A DNA stretch of 64,000 nt from Prolixibacteraceae bacterium (GCA_018648265.1 JABGRN010000001.1:1-64000); one strand, 5' to 3'; shown: positions 1 through 9,980, numbered from the stretch's first letter. The notes: generated from the letters alone by a model not told the origin. A program made the numbers and translations.

Positions 1-143
1 CGGCATTGTCATATTTGTAAAAAGAAAATCTATCTTATATTAGAATAGAGCCAATAATTTTTATCTCACATTTTGAGATGTTTTGATATAACAGATAATT
101 GCCGGTTCGAATTTGCATGAAACTACTTTATTGCAACGTAACT

Positions 144-494
144 CTACTGTGAAAGTGTAACGCTTACTTTTTTTATTTCGCCTCCCATTGGTGGATTAAT
201 TTTTGAAATTTTCACTTTAGCTTTTTCGATAGTTGAAAAATTGGCGTATAAAGCATCTAAAATTCGTTTTGCCACATTTTCAAGTAAATGAGATTTTTGA
301 TCCATCTCTTTTTTTACGATTTCATAAACAGCCTGATAATTCAGGGCATCATTTAAATCATCCGAAATCGCCGCCTTTTTGCAATTGGTTTCAAGCGAAA
401 CATTAACCAAAAATTCACTTCCCACAATCCGTTCAGCTTTAAAATGCCCGTGGTAGGCGTAAAATTTCATCCCTTTAATTTCAATTAATCCCAT
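144..494 (-). CDS. folB: Dihydroneopterin aldolase
   Basis: This enzyme converts 7,8-dihydroneopterin to 6-hydroxymethyl-dihydropterin and glycolaldehyde in cytosolic folate synthesis. The 116-residue protein starts MGLIEIKGMKFYAYHGHF, a typical FolB N-terminus. Family catalytic residues are visible as E21 (in FKAERIVG), Y53 (in LNYQAVYE) and K98 (in KISKINPP). The reading frame is open upstream to 668, but those 58 codons overlap the divergent glnS start and add an unrelated hydrophobic stretch, so the ATG at 494 is preferred. It is divergent from glnS with about 120 bp between the starts. Family length (115-125 aa) fits. Confidence 0.93.
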   Translation of the reverse strand: MGLIEIKGMKFYAYHGHFKAERIVGSEFLVNVSLETNCKKAAISDDLNDALNYQAVYEIVKKEMDQKSHLLENVAKRILDALYANFSTIEKAKVKISKINPPMGGEIKKVSVTLSQ

Positions 495-575
495 CTCTTT
501 TTTTTGCGAAATTAAAAATAAGTAAGCAATGGCAATAATTAAGAAAGGGATTAATCGTTCATACAAATCATTTTT

Positions 576-598
576 TACTTTTGTGGTGAATAAATTTG
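576..598 (+). promoter_or_regulatory. Candidate glnS promoter (-7 boxes)
   Basis: Two matches to the Bacteroidota -7 consensus TAnnTTTG occur here: TACTTTTG at 576-583 and TAAATTTG at 591-598, 18-33 bp before the glnS ATG. Neither has a clear TTG at the -33 distance, so only the -7 element is supported. Confidence 0.4.
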
Positions 599-615
599 GG
601 CTTAAATTTAATAAG

Positions 616-2316
616 ATGGCAAATAATAATGGTGGAAGTAAAGAGATGCAATTGAAATCCAATTTCATTCATTTACAAATTGACGAGGATCTAAAATTGG
701 GTAAAAACAATAATCGCGTGCATACCCGTTTTCCCCCTGAACCGAATGGTTATTTACACATCGGGCATGCAAAATCGATATGCCTGAATTTTGGAATTGC
801 CAATAAATTTGGTGGCAAATGCAATCTTCGTTTCGACGACACCAATCCTTCGAAAGAAGAAACAGAATATGTAGAGTCGATTATGGAAGATATTCACTGG
901 CTTGGTTTCGATTGGGAGGATCGGCTGTTTTATGCTTCCGATTATTTTGAAAAACTGCATGAGTTTGCTATTCAATTAATAAGAAATGGGAAAGCGTATG
1001 TTGACGATCAGGACGCTGAAACTATTAGCAGCCAGAAAGGTACGCCAACGCGCTCAGGTATTGAAAGCCCTTTTAGAAACCGTTCGGCAGAAGAAAACCT
1101 CGATTTGTTTAATCGGATGACTGCCGGGGAATTCGACGAAGGATCATACGTTTTACGGGCAAAAATAGATATGTCGTCGCCAAATATGCACATGCGCGAC
1201 CCTATTATTTATCGAATTATGAAAGCCCACCATCATCGGACCGGAAACAAGTGGGTTGTTTACCCGATGTACGATTTTGCACATGGGCAAAGCGATTTTT
1301 GGGAAGGGATTACACATTCAATTTGTACTCTCGAATTTGAGGTTCATCGCCCGCTATACGACTGGTTTGTTGACCAGTTGCAGGAAACAGAATACCGGCC
1401 ACGACAGATTGAGTTTGCCCGTTTAAACCTTACATATACAGTAATGAGCAAACGGAAGTTACTGGAATTGGTAAAAGACGGGCATGTAAAAGGCTGGGAT
1501 GATCCGCGGATGCCAACTGTTTCGGGTTTAAGAAGGAGAGGTTTTACACCGGAATCGATTAGGAATTTTGCTGATCGGATCGGAGTAACAAAAGTCGATG
1601 GAATGATTGATGTGTCATTATTGGAATACAGTGTACGGGAACATTTAAATAAAACTGCACAGCGGGTAATGGGCGTTTTAAATCCGCTAAAAGTGGTAAT
1701 TACAAATTATCCTGAAGATAAAACAGAAGAACTGGATGCTATAAACAATCCTGAAGATTTGGAAATGGGTACAAGGAAAGTTCCGTTTTCCAGAGAAATT
1801 TATATCGAACGCGATGACTTTATGGAAGATCCCCCGCGTAAATTCTTTCGATTAGGTCCCGGGCGCGAAGTACGTTTGCGTTACGCTTATTTTGTTACCT
1901 GTACCGATGTTATTAAAAATAATGAAGGTGAAATTACTGAATTGCATTGTACGCATGATCCCGCTTCAAAAGGTGGAAATTCGCCTGATGGAAGAAAAGT
2001 AAAAGCAACTTTGCATTGGGTTTCGGCCAAACATGCGATTAAATCGGAGGTACGATTATACGATAGATTGTTTAATGATGAAAATCCGGATGGTCACAAG
2101 GATGTTGATTTTAAGGAATTTATGAATCCGGAATCGTTGAAAATATTACCGGATTGTTACCTTGAACCATTTATAAAAAATGCAAAGCCACTCGATCATT
2201 TTCAATTCGAAAGATTAGGGTATTTTAATCTCGACTCCGATTCTGCAAAAGAAAAACCGGTTTTTAATCGAACTGTCCCGCTACGCGATTCGTGGGCAAA
2301 AGCACAAAAAAAATAA
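616..2316 (+). CDS. glnS: Glutamine--tRNA ligase
   Basis: Class Ia aminoacyl-tRNA synthetase that charges tRNA-Gln in the cytosol. The 566-residue product has the HIGH-type signature [12 protein letters not shown] at residues 40-51 and the KMSKS-type loop VMSKR at 276-280, followed by the C-terminal beta-barrel anticodon-binding domain. YDFAHGQSD and [12 protein letters not shown] are characteristic of GlnRS rather than GluRS. The frame is open upstream to 529, but the ATG at 616 follows two -7 promoter boxes and agrees with the family length (about 555 aa). An ATG at 646 is an alternative start. A dedicated GlnRS means Gln-tRNA need not come from the amidotransferase route. Confidence 0.96.
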   Translation: MANNNGGSKEMQLKSNFIHLQIDEDLKLGKNNNRVHTRFPPEPNGYLHIGHAKSICLNFGIANKFGGKCNLRFDDTNPSKEETEYVESIMEDIHWLGFDWEDRLFYASDYFEKLHEFAIQLIRNGKAYVDDQDAETISSQKGTPTRSGIESPFRNRSAEENLDLFNRMTAGEFDEGSYVLRAKIDMSSPNMHMRDPIIYRIMKAHHHRTGNKWVVYPMYDFAHGQSDFWEGITHSICTLEFEVHRPLYDWFVDQLQETEYRPRQIEFARLNLTYTVMSKRKLLELVKDGHVKGWDDPRMPTVSGLRRRGFTPESIRNFADRIGVTKVDGMIDVSLLEYSVREHLNKTAQRVMGVLNPLKVVITNYPEDKTEELDAINNPEDLEMGTRKVPFSREIYIERDDFMEDPPRKFFRLGPGREVRLRYAYFVTCTDVIKNNEGEITELHCTHDPASKGGNSPDGRKVKATLHWVSAKHAIKSEVRLYDRLFNDENPDGHKDVDFKEFMNPESLKILPDCYLEPFIKNAKPLDHFQFERLGYFNLDSDSAKEKPVFNRTVPLRDSWAKAQKK

Positions 2317-2687
2317 TTCAAAAAGGCTATTTAGTTGTTTTTATATACGAAACACAAATCGTAAAACTCAATTACAAATAAAATATAAGCTCAAAAAATC
2401 AAACTTTCAAACAAATCCATTCTCAAAATTTTGGAATTTTAGAATTATATTAATTGGGATTTATTTGAAATTTGATAATTGTATTTTGGGCTTTCTGTCG
2501 CTATCTCTTTATGCTCAATAAAATTAGATGAACTCTCAGAACGGCGATTACAGATTTCTTTGGACTTTGGTTCATTTTTTTGAAAGAAATTATCTTTTAC
2601 CGATTCATTCCCTATGTTAACCGAATGTTAAGTGGCTCGTTTATGATGGTATTTTACTTTTGGTATCGTATAATTAAAATACATTTT
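2317..2687. other. Intergenic region glnS to DUF5668 operon
   Basis: About 370 bp of AT-rich sequence with no convincing gene. A reading frame opens at TTG 2580 and runs into the next gene, but a consensus -7 box at 2655-2662 lies inside it, so it is treated as 5' flank. No hairpin followed by a T-run was found after glnS. Confidence 0.6.
2655..2662 (+). promoter_or_regulatory. -7 promoter box of the LiaF/LytTR operon
   Basis: TACTTTTG matches the Bacteroidota -7 consensus TAnnTTTG exactly and lies 25 bp before the ATG at 2688. The -33 element is weak. The box supports the ATG at 2688 over the upstream TTG at 2580. Confidence 0.45.
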
Positions 2688-3062
2688 ATGGATAACGAAA
2701 CACATAAAGACAATTCAAGAATCATTTTCGCTTTTGTGTTAATTGGAATCGGGGTTCTCTGGATTCTTCGAAAATTGGGATTTTATATTGATCTTCCAAA
2801 TATTCACTGGGAAAATATCTTTTATCCATTTCGTCAAATATTTCATGGTTGGGGGCATTTTATTTTCTCATGGCAAATGGTACTTATAATTGTAGGCTTA
2901 ATTTTAATGGCCGGCAAGCGTTCTGCCGGAATCGTTTTAATTGTAGTTGGTGGCGTTTTTATTCTACCAAAAATATTTTTATTGCAAGGAATAACCATAT
3001 CGTTTTTATTGCCTGTAGTATTAATTGGTTTGGGTGTTGCAATGGTTGCCCGAAAAGTTTAA
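2688..3062 (+). CDS. DUF5668 / LiaI-LiaF-like membrane protein
   Basis: A 124-residue integral membrane protein. After a short charged N-terminus (MDNETHKDNSR) come hydrophobic segments with the repeated pattern I-G-x-G-hydrophobic-W: FAFVLIGIGVLWILRK, WQMVLIIVGLILMAGKR, IVLIVVGGVFILPK and VVLIGLGVAMVARK. This resembles the LiaI/LiaF transmembrane domain (DUF5668). It lacks the C-terminal beta domain that the next gene carries, so it looks like a membrane-only paralogue. It heads a same-strand run with a LiaF-like protein, a LytS kinase and a LytTR regulator, which suggests an envelope-stress sensing role (inference). Confidence 0.72.
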   Translation: MDNETHKDNSRIIFAFVLIGIGVLWILRKLGFYIDLPNIHWENIFYPFRQIFHGWGHFIFSWQMVLIIVGLILMAGKRSAGIVLIVVGGVFILPKIFLLQGITISFLLPVVLIGLGVAMVARKV

Positions 3063-3162
3063 TAAAAAATTGGCTTTAACAAAAGAATATACAGTTTTAT
3101 AAAAGATTTAAAGAAATCGCATTTTATTTAGAATAACTTTGAAATCGTAAAAATTTTAAAAA

Positions 3163-3870
3163 ATGGAAAAGCATAATTCATCTGAAAAAAGAATATATTT
3201 TGGAATATTCCTAATTGCAATTGGTGCTTTTTGGATATTGGAAAGGCTGGATCTAATTCCCGATATATGGGATGATATCCTCATTTCATGGCAAATGCTC
3301 CTGATTGGAATTGGTATTTTTTCTATAATAGGGGGGAATAAAACATCGGGAACTATTCTCATAGTAATTGGGGGATTTTTCCTTGTCCCCGAAATTGTAA
3401 CAATACCCTACGAATTGCGAAGAATGGGATGGCCACTTTTAATTATAGGAATAGGAGTTGTATTGTTGTTTACACATCGAAAAAAAAATGCACCTCCACT
3501 TCTGGAACCCGGGCAACACGGCATGGATTATTTCGATGATTTTGTGGTTTTTGGCGGCAGGGAAATTTTCGTGAACTCGCAAAATTTTTATGGGGGCAAA
3601 ATTACAACTTTGTTTGGCGGTGCCGAATACGATTTACGTGTCACCGGGCTTTCGCAAAATGGAGGTGTTATCGATTGCGTAAGTATTTTCGGTGGTTGTG
3701 GATTTAAAGTTCCACCCGAATGGACTGTCAAAAATGAAGTAGCAACCATTTTTGGTGCTTTTACCGATAAACGTGGTTCTTCGGTGCATAATTTTACAAC
3801 CGATCCAACAAAAACATTAGTGATAAAAGGATTTAGTGCATTTGGTGGTGTTGAAGTGAAATTTAACTAA
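3163..3870 (+). CDS. LiaF-like membrane protein, DUF5668 plus C-terminal beta domain
   Basis: A 235-residue protein. Residues about 8-105 hold four membrane segments of the same I-G-x-G type as the preceding gene. Residues about 120-235 form a soluble domain with recurring FGG turns (VVFGGREIF, TLFGGAEYDL, SIFGGCGFKV, TIFGAF, SAFGGVEVKF), as in the LiaF C-terminal domain (formerly DUF2154). In Firmicutes LiaF inhibits the LiaRS system. Here it is followed 2 bp later by a LytS kinase, so a modulatory role on that kinase is a reasonable inference. A -7 box TAACTTTG at 3134-3141 could give it a private promoter. Confidence 0.82.
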   Translation: MEKHNSSEKRIYFGIFLIAIGAFWILERLDLIPDIWDDILISWQMLLIGIGIFSIIGGNKTSGTILIVIGGFFLVPEIVTIPYELRRMGWPLLIIGIGVVLLFTHRKKNAPPLLEPGQHGMDYFDDFVVFGGREIFVNSQNFYGGKITTLFGGAEYDLRVTGLSQNGGVIDCVSIFGGCGFKVPPEWTVKNEVATIFGAFTDKRGSSVHNFTTDPTKTLVIKGFSAFGGVEVKFN

Positions 3871-3872
3871 AA

Positions 3873-4919
3873 ATGGACTTTAAACACCCTTTTATCTCAA
3901 ATCCAAAACTGGCCATTTTTTATGCCCTTTTTTGGTTAATTGCAGCTTTGGCAAATGTTTTAATTTTAACATTTTCAAACGGAATTGATTTTGTCATTGC
4001 ATCGGTAGAAGTGTTTTCATTTATTATAATTTATGCAATTATCGGAACTGCAATTTGGTTTGTTATTAAGTTTAGTACCCTCGAAAACAACAGCATTTAT
4101 CGAATAGTTTTAGCCCATGTAATTGCAGCCACAATTATCGTTTTTATTTGGATGTATTCAGGGGTAGTTTTTATTAAACTACTTCATCCAAATGCAGGGA
4201 TGTGGTTACAAAAAGGTGTTATAAACCGCATTTTTGGAGGGTACATGCTTTATATAATTTATGTAGTTTTCTTCTACGCGGTAAATTATTACAAAGGATT
4301 TAAAGAAAAACTTCAAAACGAAAGCCAATTAAAAGCTTTGGTAAAAGAGGCAGAATTGCATGCTTTGAAATCGCAGATAAACCCACACTTTCTTTTTAAC
4401 AGTTTAAACAGCATTTCGTCGCTGACCATGACCGATCCAAAACGTGCACAGGAAATGGTAATAGATCTTTCTCAATTGATGCGGTACTCATTAAAACACG
4501 ATCAAAATGAGAAAGTAACATTTCAACATGAACTTGAAAATAATAAATTGTATTTACATATCGAAAAAGTCAGGTTTGGAAGAAAACTGAATCCTGTTTT
4601 TGAAATTGACAAAAAATGTTTGCAGGCTAAAATTCCTAACATGATTTTACAACCTTTGTATGAAAATGCAATAAAATATGGGGTTTACGAAGCAACCGAT
4701 CCGGTTGAAATTGAAACTCGTTGCAAATGTAGCGACGAAGTTTTGGAAGTAATAATTACAAATAATTACGATTCAAATGTTATAAGCAAAAAAGGGGAGG
4801 GGATAGGTTTAAGAAATATCCGCGAACGGCTTCAGATTATTTTTGGCAGCCCACATTTTTTGAAAATTGATGACAATAAAAAAGAATTTAAGGTAACTTT
4901 AACGATACCTCAAAAATAA
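3873..4919 (+). CDS. LytS-type sensor histidine kinase
   Basis: A 348-residue membrane kinase of the His_kinase (PF06580) class. There are four hydrophobic segments in residues about 15-145, then a short coiled linker. The phosphoacceptor motif QINPHFLFNSLNS has its histidine at residue 172. A HATPase domain follows, with an N-box (LYENAIKYG) and a glycine box (GEGIGLRNIRERL). It starts 2 bp after the LiaF-like gene and ends 6 bp before its regulator, so the three genes are very probably co-transcribed. No extracellular sensor domain is visible, so the signal may come through the two upstream membrane proteins (inference). Confidence 0.9.
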   Translation: MDFKHPFISNPKLAIFYALFWLIAALANVLILTFSNGIDFVIASVEVFSFIIIYAIIGTAIWFVIKFSTLENNSIYRIVLAHVIAATIIVFIWMYSGVVFIKLLHPNAGMWLQKGVINRIFGGYMLYIIYVVFFYAVNYYKGFKEKLQNESQLKALVKEAELHALKSQINPHFLFNSLNSISSLTMTDPKRAQEMVIDLSQLMRYSLKHDQNEKVTFQHELENNKLYLHIEKVRFGRKLNPVFEIDKKCLQAKIPNMILQPLYENAIKYGVYEATDPVEIETRCKCSDEVLEVIITNNYDSNVISKKGEGIGLRNIRERLQIIFGSPHFLKIDDNKKEFKVTLTIPQK

Positions 4920-4925
4920 AATAGC

Positions 4926-5675
4926 ATGTCGGAAAAATTAACTACAATTATTGTTGAAGACGAAGAATTAGCACGCAATTTACTAAAATCGTTTTTAGGC
5001 GAAATTGAAAACGTGGAAATTATTGCTGAATGCGAGAATGGTTTCGAAGGGGTAAAAACAATAAATGAATTAAAACCCGATTTGGTGTTCCTGGATATTC
5101 AGATGCCTAAAATTACTGGTTTCGAAATGCTCGAATTATTAGAACACAAACCACAAATAATATTTGCAACAGCATACGATCAGTTCGCATTAAAAGCCTT
5201 TGAATTTAATGCTGCCGACTATTTGTTAAAACCGTATTCAAAATCTCGTCTTTTAGAGGCAGTAGAAAAAGTGGCCGAAAGAATTAAAAAGGAGGGTACA
5301 ACTTCCGAAGTGATAGAAAAGATAAGCAATTTCCCGCGCGAAGATTTTCTTGACAGGATTGTGGTTAAAGACCGTCATAAAATTCACATCGTTCCGGTCG
5401 ATCAGGTGAAATACATTGAATCGATGGACGATTATGTGATGATTTATGATGCAAAAGGCCATTACCTGAAACAAAAAACAATGAAGTATTTTGAAGCAGC
5501 CCTTAATCCCAAAAATTTTATTCGGATTCATAGATCATACATCGTTAAAGTTGACGAAATCAACGAAATACAGCAATACGAAAAAGAATCGTACATCGTA
5601 ATTCTGCACGATAAAACAAAACTGAAAGTCAGCAAAACAGGATATAGAAATTTAAAGTCGGTTTTAAATTTCTAA
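4926..5675 (+). CDS. LytTR-family response regulator
   Basis: A 249-residue two-domain regulator. The receiver domain (about 1-120) has the acidic pocket EDEE, phosphoacceptor D57 in VFLDIQMPK, a T/A switch residue in FATAYD and the conserved Lys in LLKPYS. The LytTR DNA-binding domain spans about 145-249, with FIRIHRSYIVKVDEI and SKTGYRNLKSVL. It is the partner of the LytS kinase 6 bp upstream. Its targets may include its own operon, since two-component pairs of this type are often autoregulated (general knowledge, not shown here). Confidence 0.92.
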   Translation: MSEKLTTIIVEDEELARNLLKSFLGEIENVEIIAECENGFEGVKTINELKPDLVFLDIQMPKITGFEMLELLEHKPQIIFATAYDQFALKAFEFNAADYLLKPYSKSRLLEAVEKVAERIKKEGTTSEVIEKISNFPREDFLDRIVVKDRHKIHIVPVDQVKYIESMDDYVMIYDAKGHYLKQKTMKYFEAALNPKNFIRIHRSYIVKVDEINEIQQYEKESYIVILHDKTKLKVSKTGYRNLKSVLNF

Positions 5676-5702
5676 AAACTAAAAACTTTAAAATTTGCTT
5701 TT

Positions 5703-5722
5703 ATTCCCGTTAAAGCGGGAAT
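5703..5722. other. Hairpin after the LytTR gene
   Basis: ATTCCCGTTAAAGCGGGAAT is a perfect 7-bp stem with a 6-base loop, 28 bp past the regulator stop. No T-run follows on either strand, so it is a weak terminator or mRNA 3' stabiliser at best. Confidence 0.35.
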
Positions 5723-5913
5723 CTGTTACAATGGCTTCCAAACGTTTCATAAGATATGCAAATAAATTTTCATTACCACAAACTGTAAACTTCAAGTGAT
5801 TACTGATCACTTTTTTAATTCTGTGACATTTGTCCTGTTTGAACAGAGATTTCCTTTGTACTTTTTCCGATTATTTTTTAACCAACTAAAAAGTCAACTA
5901 AAGAAAAATAAGA

Positions 5914-8900
5914 ATGAAAAAAATTACCCTGTTAATGGTTGCTGTTTTTTTATCTGTTTCGGTAACCATGGCAAAAAAGAAAGAGGAAGAAAAAAAATCC
6001 AAAGGTGATACTATTATCACCAGTAGTTTAGTTAGCGCTCTGAAATTCAGAAGTATCGGGCCGGCCTGGGCCAGCGGTCGGATTTCCGATTTTGCTATGA
6101 ACCCGGAAAATCCAAAAGAATATTATGTGGCTGTTTCAAGTGGAAACGTTTTTAAAACAACAAACAACGGAACAACCTGGAAACCAATTTTCGAAAAGTA
6201 CGGTTCTTATGCAATTGGCGATGTTGAACTGGATCCGAACAACCCGAATGTGGTTTGGGTAGGAACGGGTGAAAATAATCACCAGCGAGCTCTTGGTTAC
6301 GGCGATGGAATTTATAAATCTGTCGATGGTGGAAAGTCGTTTAAAAACATGGGTTTGAAAGAAAGCCGGCAGATTGGTGGAATTGTAATCGACCCACGAA
6401 ATTCGGATGTGGTTTATGTGGCATGCGAAGGTTCGGCTTGGGGACCGGGCGAAGAACGAGGATTATATAAAACTCTTGATGGCGGTAAAAACTGGACAAA
6501 GGTTTTGGAAATCAGCGAAAATACAGGAGTGAATAATGTAAAAATGGATCCGTGCAACCCTGATATTTTGTATGCAACATCTGAACAACGTAGGCGAACT
6601 TCATTTACAAAAATTGGAGGAGGACCGGAATCTTCTGTTTATAAATCGACCGATGCCGGAGCTAACTGGCGCAAAATTACTAAAGGATTGCCGGGTGTTC
6701 ATCTTGGTGGAATGGGAATCGATGTTTCGCCGGTTGATCCAAATGTGGTATATCTTATTATTGAAGCTGCCGACAATCAGGGTGGTTTTTACCGCTCGAC
6801 TGATAAAGGTGAAAGTTGGTCTAAAATGAGTACCCACCGTTCCAGTGGCCAGTATTACAACGAAATTTTTTGCGACCCAAAAGATGTTGATAAAATTTAT
6901 TCTGTTGAAACCAGATCTGCTGTTACAAAAGACGGTGGTAAAACATGGAATACAATTAGTAACAGCGGGCGCCATGTTGACGACCATGCACTTTGGATTG
7001 ATCCTTCTGATACTGATCATTATATTATTGGTGGTGATGGTGGGATTTACGAAACCTGGGATGCTGGGTTAACTTTTGATTTCAAAGAAAATTTGCCAAT
7101 TACCCAATTTTATCGCGTTCATGCTGATAATGCTTTGCCATTTTATAATGTTTATGGAGGTACGCAGGATAATAATTCAATGGGCGGGCCATCACAAACA
7201 ACTAGTCGCAGTGGTGTAATTAACGATGAATGGTTTGTAACAAATGGAGGAGATGGATTTTGGGCAGCAACCGATCCCGATGATCCAAATATCGCGTATG
7301 CAGAATCGCAATATGGAAATATGACTCGTTACGATAAAAAAAGTGGTGAGCGCATGAGTATCAAACCGCGCGAACGAAAAGGTGAATTAACTTATAAATG
7401 GAATTGGAATACCCCAATGTTTGTAAGTCCGCATAAAGGAACTCGTTTATATGTTGCTGCCAACAAAGTTTTCCGTAGCGATGACCGAGGTGATACATGG
7501 GAAGTTATAAGTGATGATTTGACAGCTCAGGTTGACAGGAATAGTTTTCCGGTAATGGGAAAATTCTGGCCGGCTGGGGCAGTGGCAAAAGATGTTTCAA
7601 CCTCGCAATGGGGAACGATTGTTTCGCTGGATGAATCGAAAATTGTAGAAGGATTGCTTTACGCGGGAACTGACGACGGTGTAATTTCAATAACTGAAGA
7701 TGGCGGTGGAAACTGGACTCAAGTCAAGTCGTTTTCAGGTGTTCCTGAATATACTTACGTAAGCGATTTATGTGCCGACCGTTTTGATGAGAATGTGGTT
7801 TATGCAACTTTTGATAATTTAAAACGAGACGATTTTAAACCTTACGTTTATAAAAGTACCGACAAAGGAAAAACATGGGTTTCAATCAGTGGAAACCTTC
7901 CGGAAAATGGTACAGTTCATACATTAGCTCAGGATTTTATTCGTCCGGAACTTCTTTTTGCAGGAACAGAATTCGGAGTTTTCTTTACAATCGATAACGG
8001 TTCAAATTGGGTTCAGCTAAAATCTGGAATACCAACAATTGCAATAAGGGATATTGCGATTCAGGAACGCGAAAGCGATTTGGTACTTGCAACTTTTGGC
8101 CGTGGTTTTTATATTCTCGACAATTACAATCCTTTGAGAGAATTATCGCATGAACTGGCTGATAAAGATGCCCATATTTTCGACATTAAAGATGCATTAA
8201 TGTATGTTCAAACCAGTGGGAAAAGCAACCAGGGAAATACCTATTTTACTTCTCCAAACCCTGCGTTTGGTGCAACTTTTACCTATTATTTGAAAGATGT
8301 TCCGAAAACCAAAAAGCAAATCAGGATTGCTGAAGAGAAAAAATTATTTAAAGCTGGCAGTCCAATTCCTCAACCAACATGGAGGGAATTACAACTTGAA
8401 GGAAAAGAGGAAAAATCGCATTTAATTTTTACAATTTACGATGCCGACGATAATGTAATTCGTCAATTAACAACATCACCGTCAAAAGGAATGAAACAAA
8501 TAAACTGGGATATGCGTTATGCCATGCCAACTACCGCAAGTGTTAGTGGAAGTTTTACTCCTGTTGCAGGTAGTAGTTGGGGAGGCCGTCGTGGTGGTGG
8601 CGGTGGTATTTTGGTTATGCCGGGTGTTTATAAAGTGGGTTTAAAATTATGGCACGAAGGAGAGTTAAGCGAATTGGCGGAACCTGTTGGATTTACTTGT
8701 AAAAAGCTGGACAACACAACATTGCCTGCAGACGATTATAACGAAAATGTAGAATTTGCAAAGAAAATAAGTAAACTGGCCATTGCTGTTACCGGGACCG
8801 GCAGAATGATTGGCGAGGTAACTTCAAAAGTAGAGCATATTAAACAAGCTATTTTTACAACTCCTGGTGCTAGCCAGGAACTGATGGATAAAGCAAGGGC

Positions 8901-9213
8901 TTTGGGTGTGGAGTTAGAAAAACTTAACTTTAAAATGAATGGTCTTCCTGCGAAAGCAAGTGGGGAAGAAGTACCTCCGCAAGATGTTTCTTTGAATTCA
9001 AGGTTAAGAAATATTTCTTACACTCACATGGGCTCAACCAGCGGAATTACTTCAACTGAAAAACAAGGTTACGAAATTCTGAAAGAGGAATTTCCACCGG
9101 TTTTGGATGCTTTAAAACGTATTGTTGAAAACGATATTCCTGCACTTGAAACCGAGCTTAATAAAATTGGTGCTCCATGGACACCGGGTAGAATTCCGGT
9201 TTGGAAAGAATAA
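5914..9213 (+). CDS. Secreted VPS10/BNR-repeat beta-propeller protein
   Basis: A 1099-residue exported protein with a Sec signal peptide (MKKITLLMVAVFLSVSVTMA). At least eight BNR/Asp-box repeats of the form S-x-D-x-G-x-x-W are visible, such as KTTNNGTTWKP, KSVDGGKSFKN, KTLDGGKNWTK, RSTDKGESWSK, RSDDRGDTWEV and KSTDKGKTWVS, as in sortilin/VPS10 and sialidase-like propellers. They occupy roughly residues 40-720. The C-terminal 350 residues include a Gly/Arg-rich stretch near residue 890 and helical sequence. Such proteins are often annotated as glycosyl hydrolase, but no catalytic set is recognisable here, so a binding or unknown extracytoplasmic role is safer. Confidence 0.85.
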   Translation: MKKITLLMVAVFLSVSVTMAKKKEEEKKSKGDTIITSSLVSALKFRSIGPAWASGRISDFAMNPENPKEYYVAVSSGNVFKTTNNGTTWKPIFEKYGSYAIGDVELDPNNPNVVWVGTGENNHQRALGYGDGIYKSVDGGKSFKNMGLKESRQIGGIVIDPRNSDVVYVACEGSAWGPGEERGLYKTLDGGKNWTKVLEISENTGVNNVKMDPCNPDILYATSEQRRRTSFTKIGGGPESSVYKSTDAGANWRKITKGLPGVHLGGMGIDVSPVDPNVVYLIIEAADNQGGFYRSTDKGESWSKMSTHRSSGQYYNEIFCDPKDVDKIYSVETRSAVTKDGGKTWNTISNSGRHVDDHALWIDPSDTDHYIIGGDGGIYETWDAGLTFDFKENLPITQFYRVHADNALPFYNVYGGTQDNNSMGGPSQTTSRSGVINDEWFVTNGGDGFWAATDPDDPNIAYAESQYGNMTRYDKKSGERMSIKPRERKGELTYKWNWNTPMFVSPHKGTRLYVAANKVFRSDDRGDTWEVISDDLTAQVDRNSFPVMGKFWPAGAVAKDVSTSQWGTIVSLDESKIVEGLLYAGTDDGVISITEDGGGNWTQVKSFSGVPEYTYVSDLCADRFDENVVYATFDNLKRDDFKPYVYKSTDKGKTWVSISGNLPENGTVHTLAQDFIRPELLFAGTEFGVFFTIDNGSNWVQLKSGIPTIAIRDIAIQERESDLVLATFGRGFYILDNYNPLRELSHELADKDAHIFDIKDALMYVQTSGKSNQGNTYFTSPNPAFGATFTYYLKDVPKTKKQIRIAEEKKLFKAGSPIPQPTWRELQLEGKEEKSHLIFTIYDADDNVIRQLTTSPSKGMKQINWDMRYAMPTTASVSGSFTPVAGSSWGGRRGGGGGILVMPGVYKVGLKLWHEGELSELAEPVGFTCKKLDNTTLPADDYNENVEFAKKISKLAIAVTGTGRMIGEVTSKVEHIKQAIFTTPGASQELMDKARALGVELEKLNFKMNGLPAKASGEEVPPQDVSLNSRLRNISYTHMGSTSGITSTEKQGYEILKEEFPPVLDALKRIVENDIPALETELNKIGAPWTPGRIPVWKE

Positions 9214-9276
9214 AATAGTTCAAAGTTTCGGGTTCAATGTTCAAAGTTTGAAGAATTGCAAGATGATTAAATTAAA

Positions 9277-9326
9277 AAGATACCATCCGTGTTTGAAAGA
9301 ACACAAACGGATGGTATCTTTTTTTT
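9277..9326 (+). terminator. Rho-independent terminator after the VPS10 gene
   Basis: GATACCATCCGT and ACGGATGGTATC pair in a 12-bp stem, with further A-T pairing at the base, followed by eight T residues. The same hairpin recurs at 9553-9602 and, slightly altered, at 9829-9884 because it is part of the tandem unit. Confidence 0.85.
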
Positions 9327-9349
9327 GCGTGATCCGGGCTTTTCTTTTT

Positions 9350-9404
9350 GGGTGATTCGGTTTCCGAACCGCAATTAAATTTGGCGGATCGGAATCCGCC
9401 ACAT
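9350..9404. repeat. REP-like double palindrome, copy 1
   Basis: Starts GGGTG, then CGGTTTCCGAACCG and GGCGGATCGGAATCCGCC, two hairpins separated by an AT-rich linker. The same composite is at 9626-9680 (identical), 9897-9954 and 12955-13011. In the last two, GGGTG at the start pairs with CACCC at the end, so both hairpins are enclosed by an outer stem. Confidence 0.7.
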
Positions 9405-9552
9405 TCGAAATTAGCGACTAATTCTAATGAAAACTAAATATTATAGTAAAACAATTAAAAAATGTAGTTGCATTTTTTTTGTAGTTTGAAATAGTTCAAA
9501 GTTTCGGGTTCAATGTTCAAAGTTTGAAGAATTGCAAGATGATTAAATTAAA

Positions 9553-9602
9553 AAGATACCATCCGTGTTTGAAAGAACACAAACGGATGGTATCTTTTTT
9601 TT
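9553..9602 (+). terminator. Second copy of the terminator hairpin
   Basis: Same sequence as the hairpin at 9277, displaced by the 276-bp repeat period. A third, slightly diverged copy with a seven-T run is at 9829-9884. Three terminators in series would insulate blaI from the upstream gene. Confidence 0.8.
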
Positions 9603-9625
9603 GCGTGATCCGGGCTTTTCTTTTT

Positions 9626-9680
9626 GGGTGATTCGGTTTCCGAACCGCAATTAAATTTGGCGGATCGGAATCCGCCACAT
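9626..9680. repeat. REP-like double palindrome, copy 2
   Basis: Identical to copy 1 because it lies in the second tandem unit, 276 bp downstream. Confidence 0.7.
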
Positions 9681-9896
9681 TCGAAATTAGCGACTAATTC
9701 TAATGAAAACTAAATATTATAGTAAAACAATTAAAAAATGTAGTTGCATTTTTTTTGTAGTTTGAAATAGTTCAAAGTTTCGGGTTCAATGTTCAAAGTT
9801 TGAAGAATTGAAAGTTGAGTAAGTTTAATAGATGCCATCCGTGTTTGAAAGAATACAAACGGATGGTATCTTTTTTTAAGGCTTTTCCTTTTTTTT

Positions 9897-9954
9897 GGGT
9901 GTGGCGATTTCCAAATCGCCTTTTGCAGAATGCGGTTTGGAAACCGCATCACCC
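9897..9954. repeat. REP-like double palindrome, copy 3
   Basis: GGCGATTTCCAAATCGCC and TGCGGTTTGGAAACCGCA lie inside an outer GGGTG/CACCC pair. The stems differ in sequence from copies 1-2 but keep the two-hairpin layout. Confidence 0.7.
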
Positions 9955-9980
9955 ACGAATAACAACTATTTTTGATAACA

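Noticed and set aside
105-125. GGTTCGAAT string resembling a tRNA T-loop
   Set aside because: The flanking bases do not form a 5-bp T-stem and no acceptor or anticodon arm can be drawn.
7505-7690. Antisense frame within the VPS10 gene
   Set aside because: Shadow of a conserved coding sequence.
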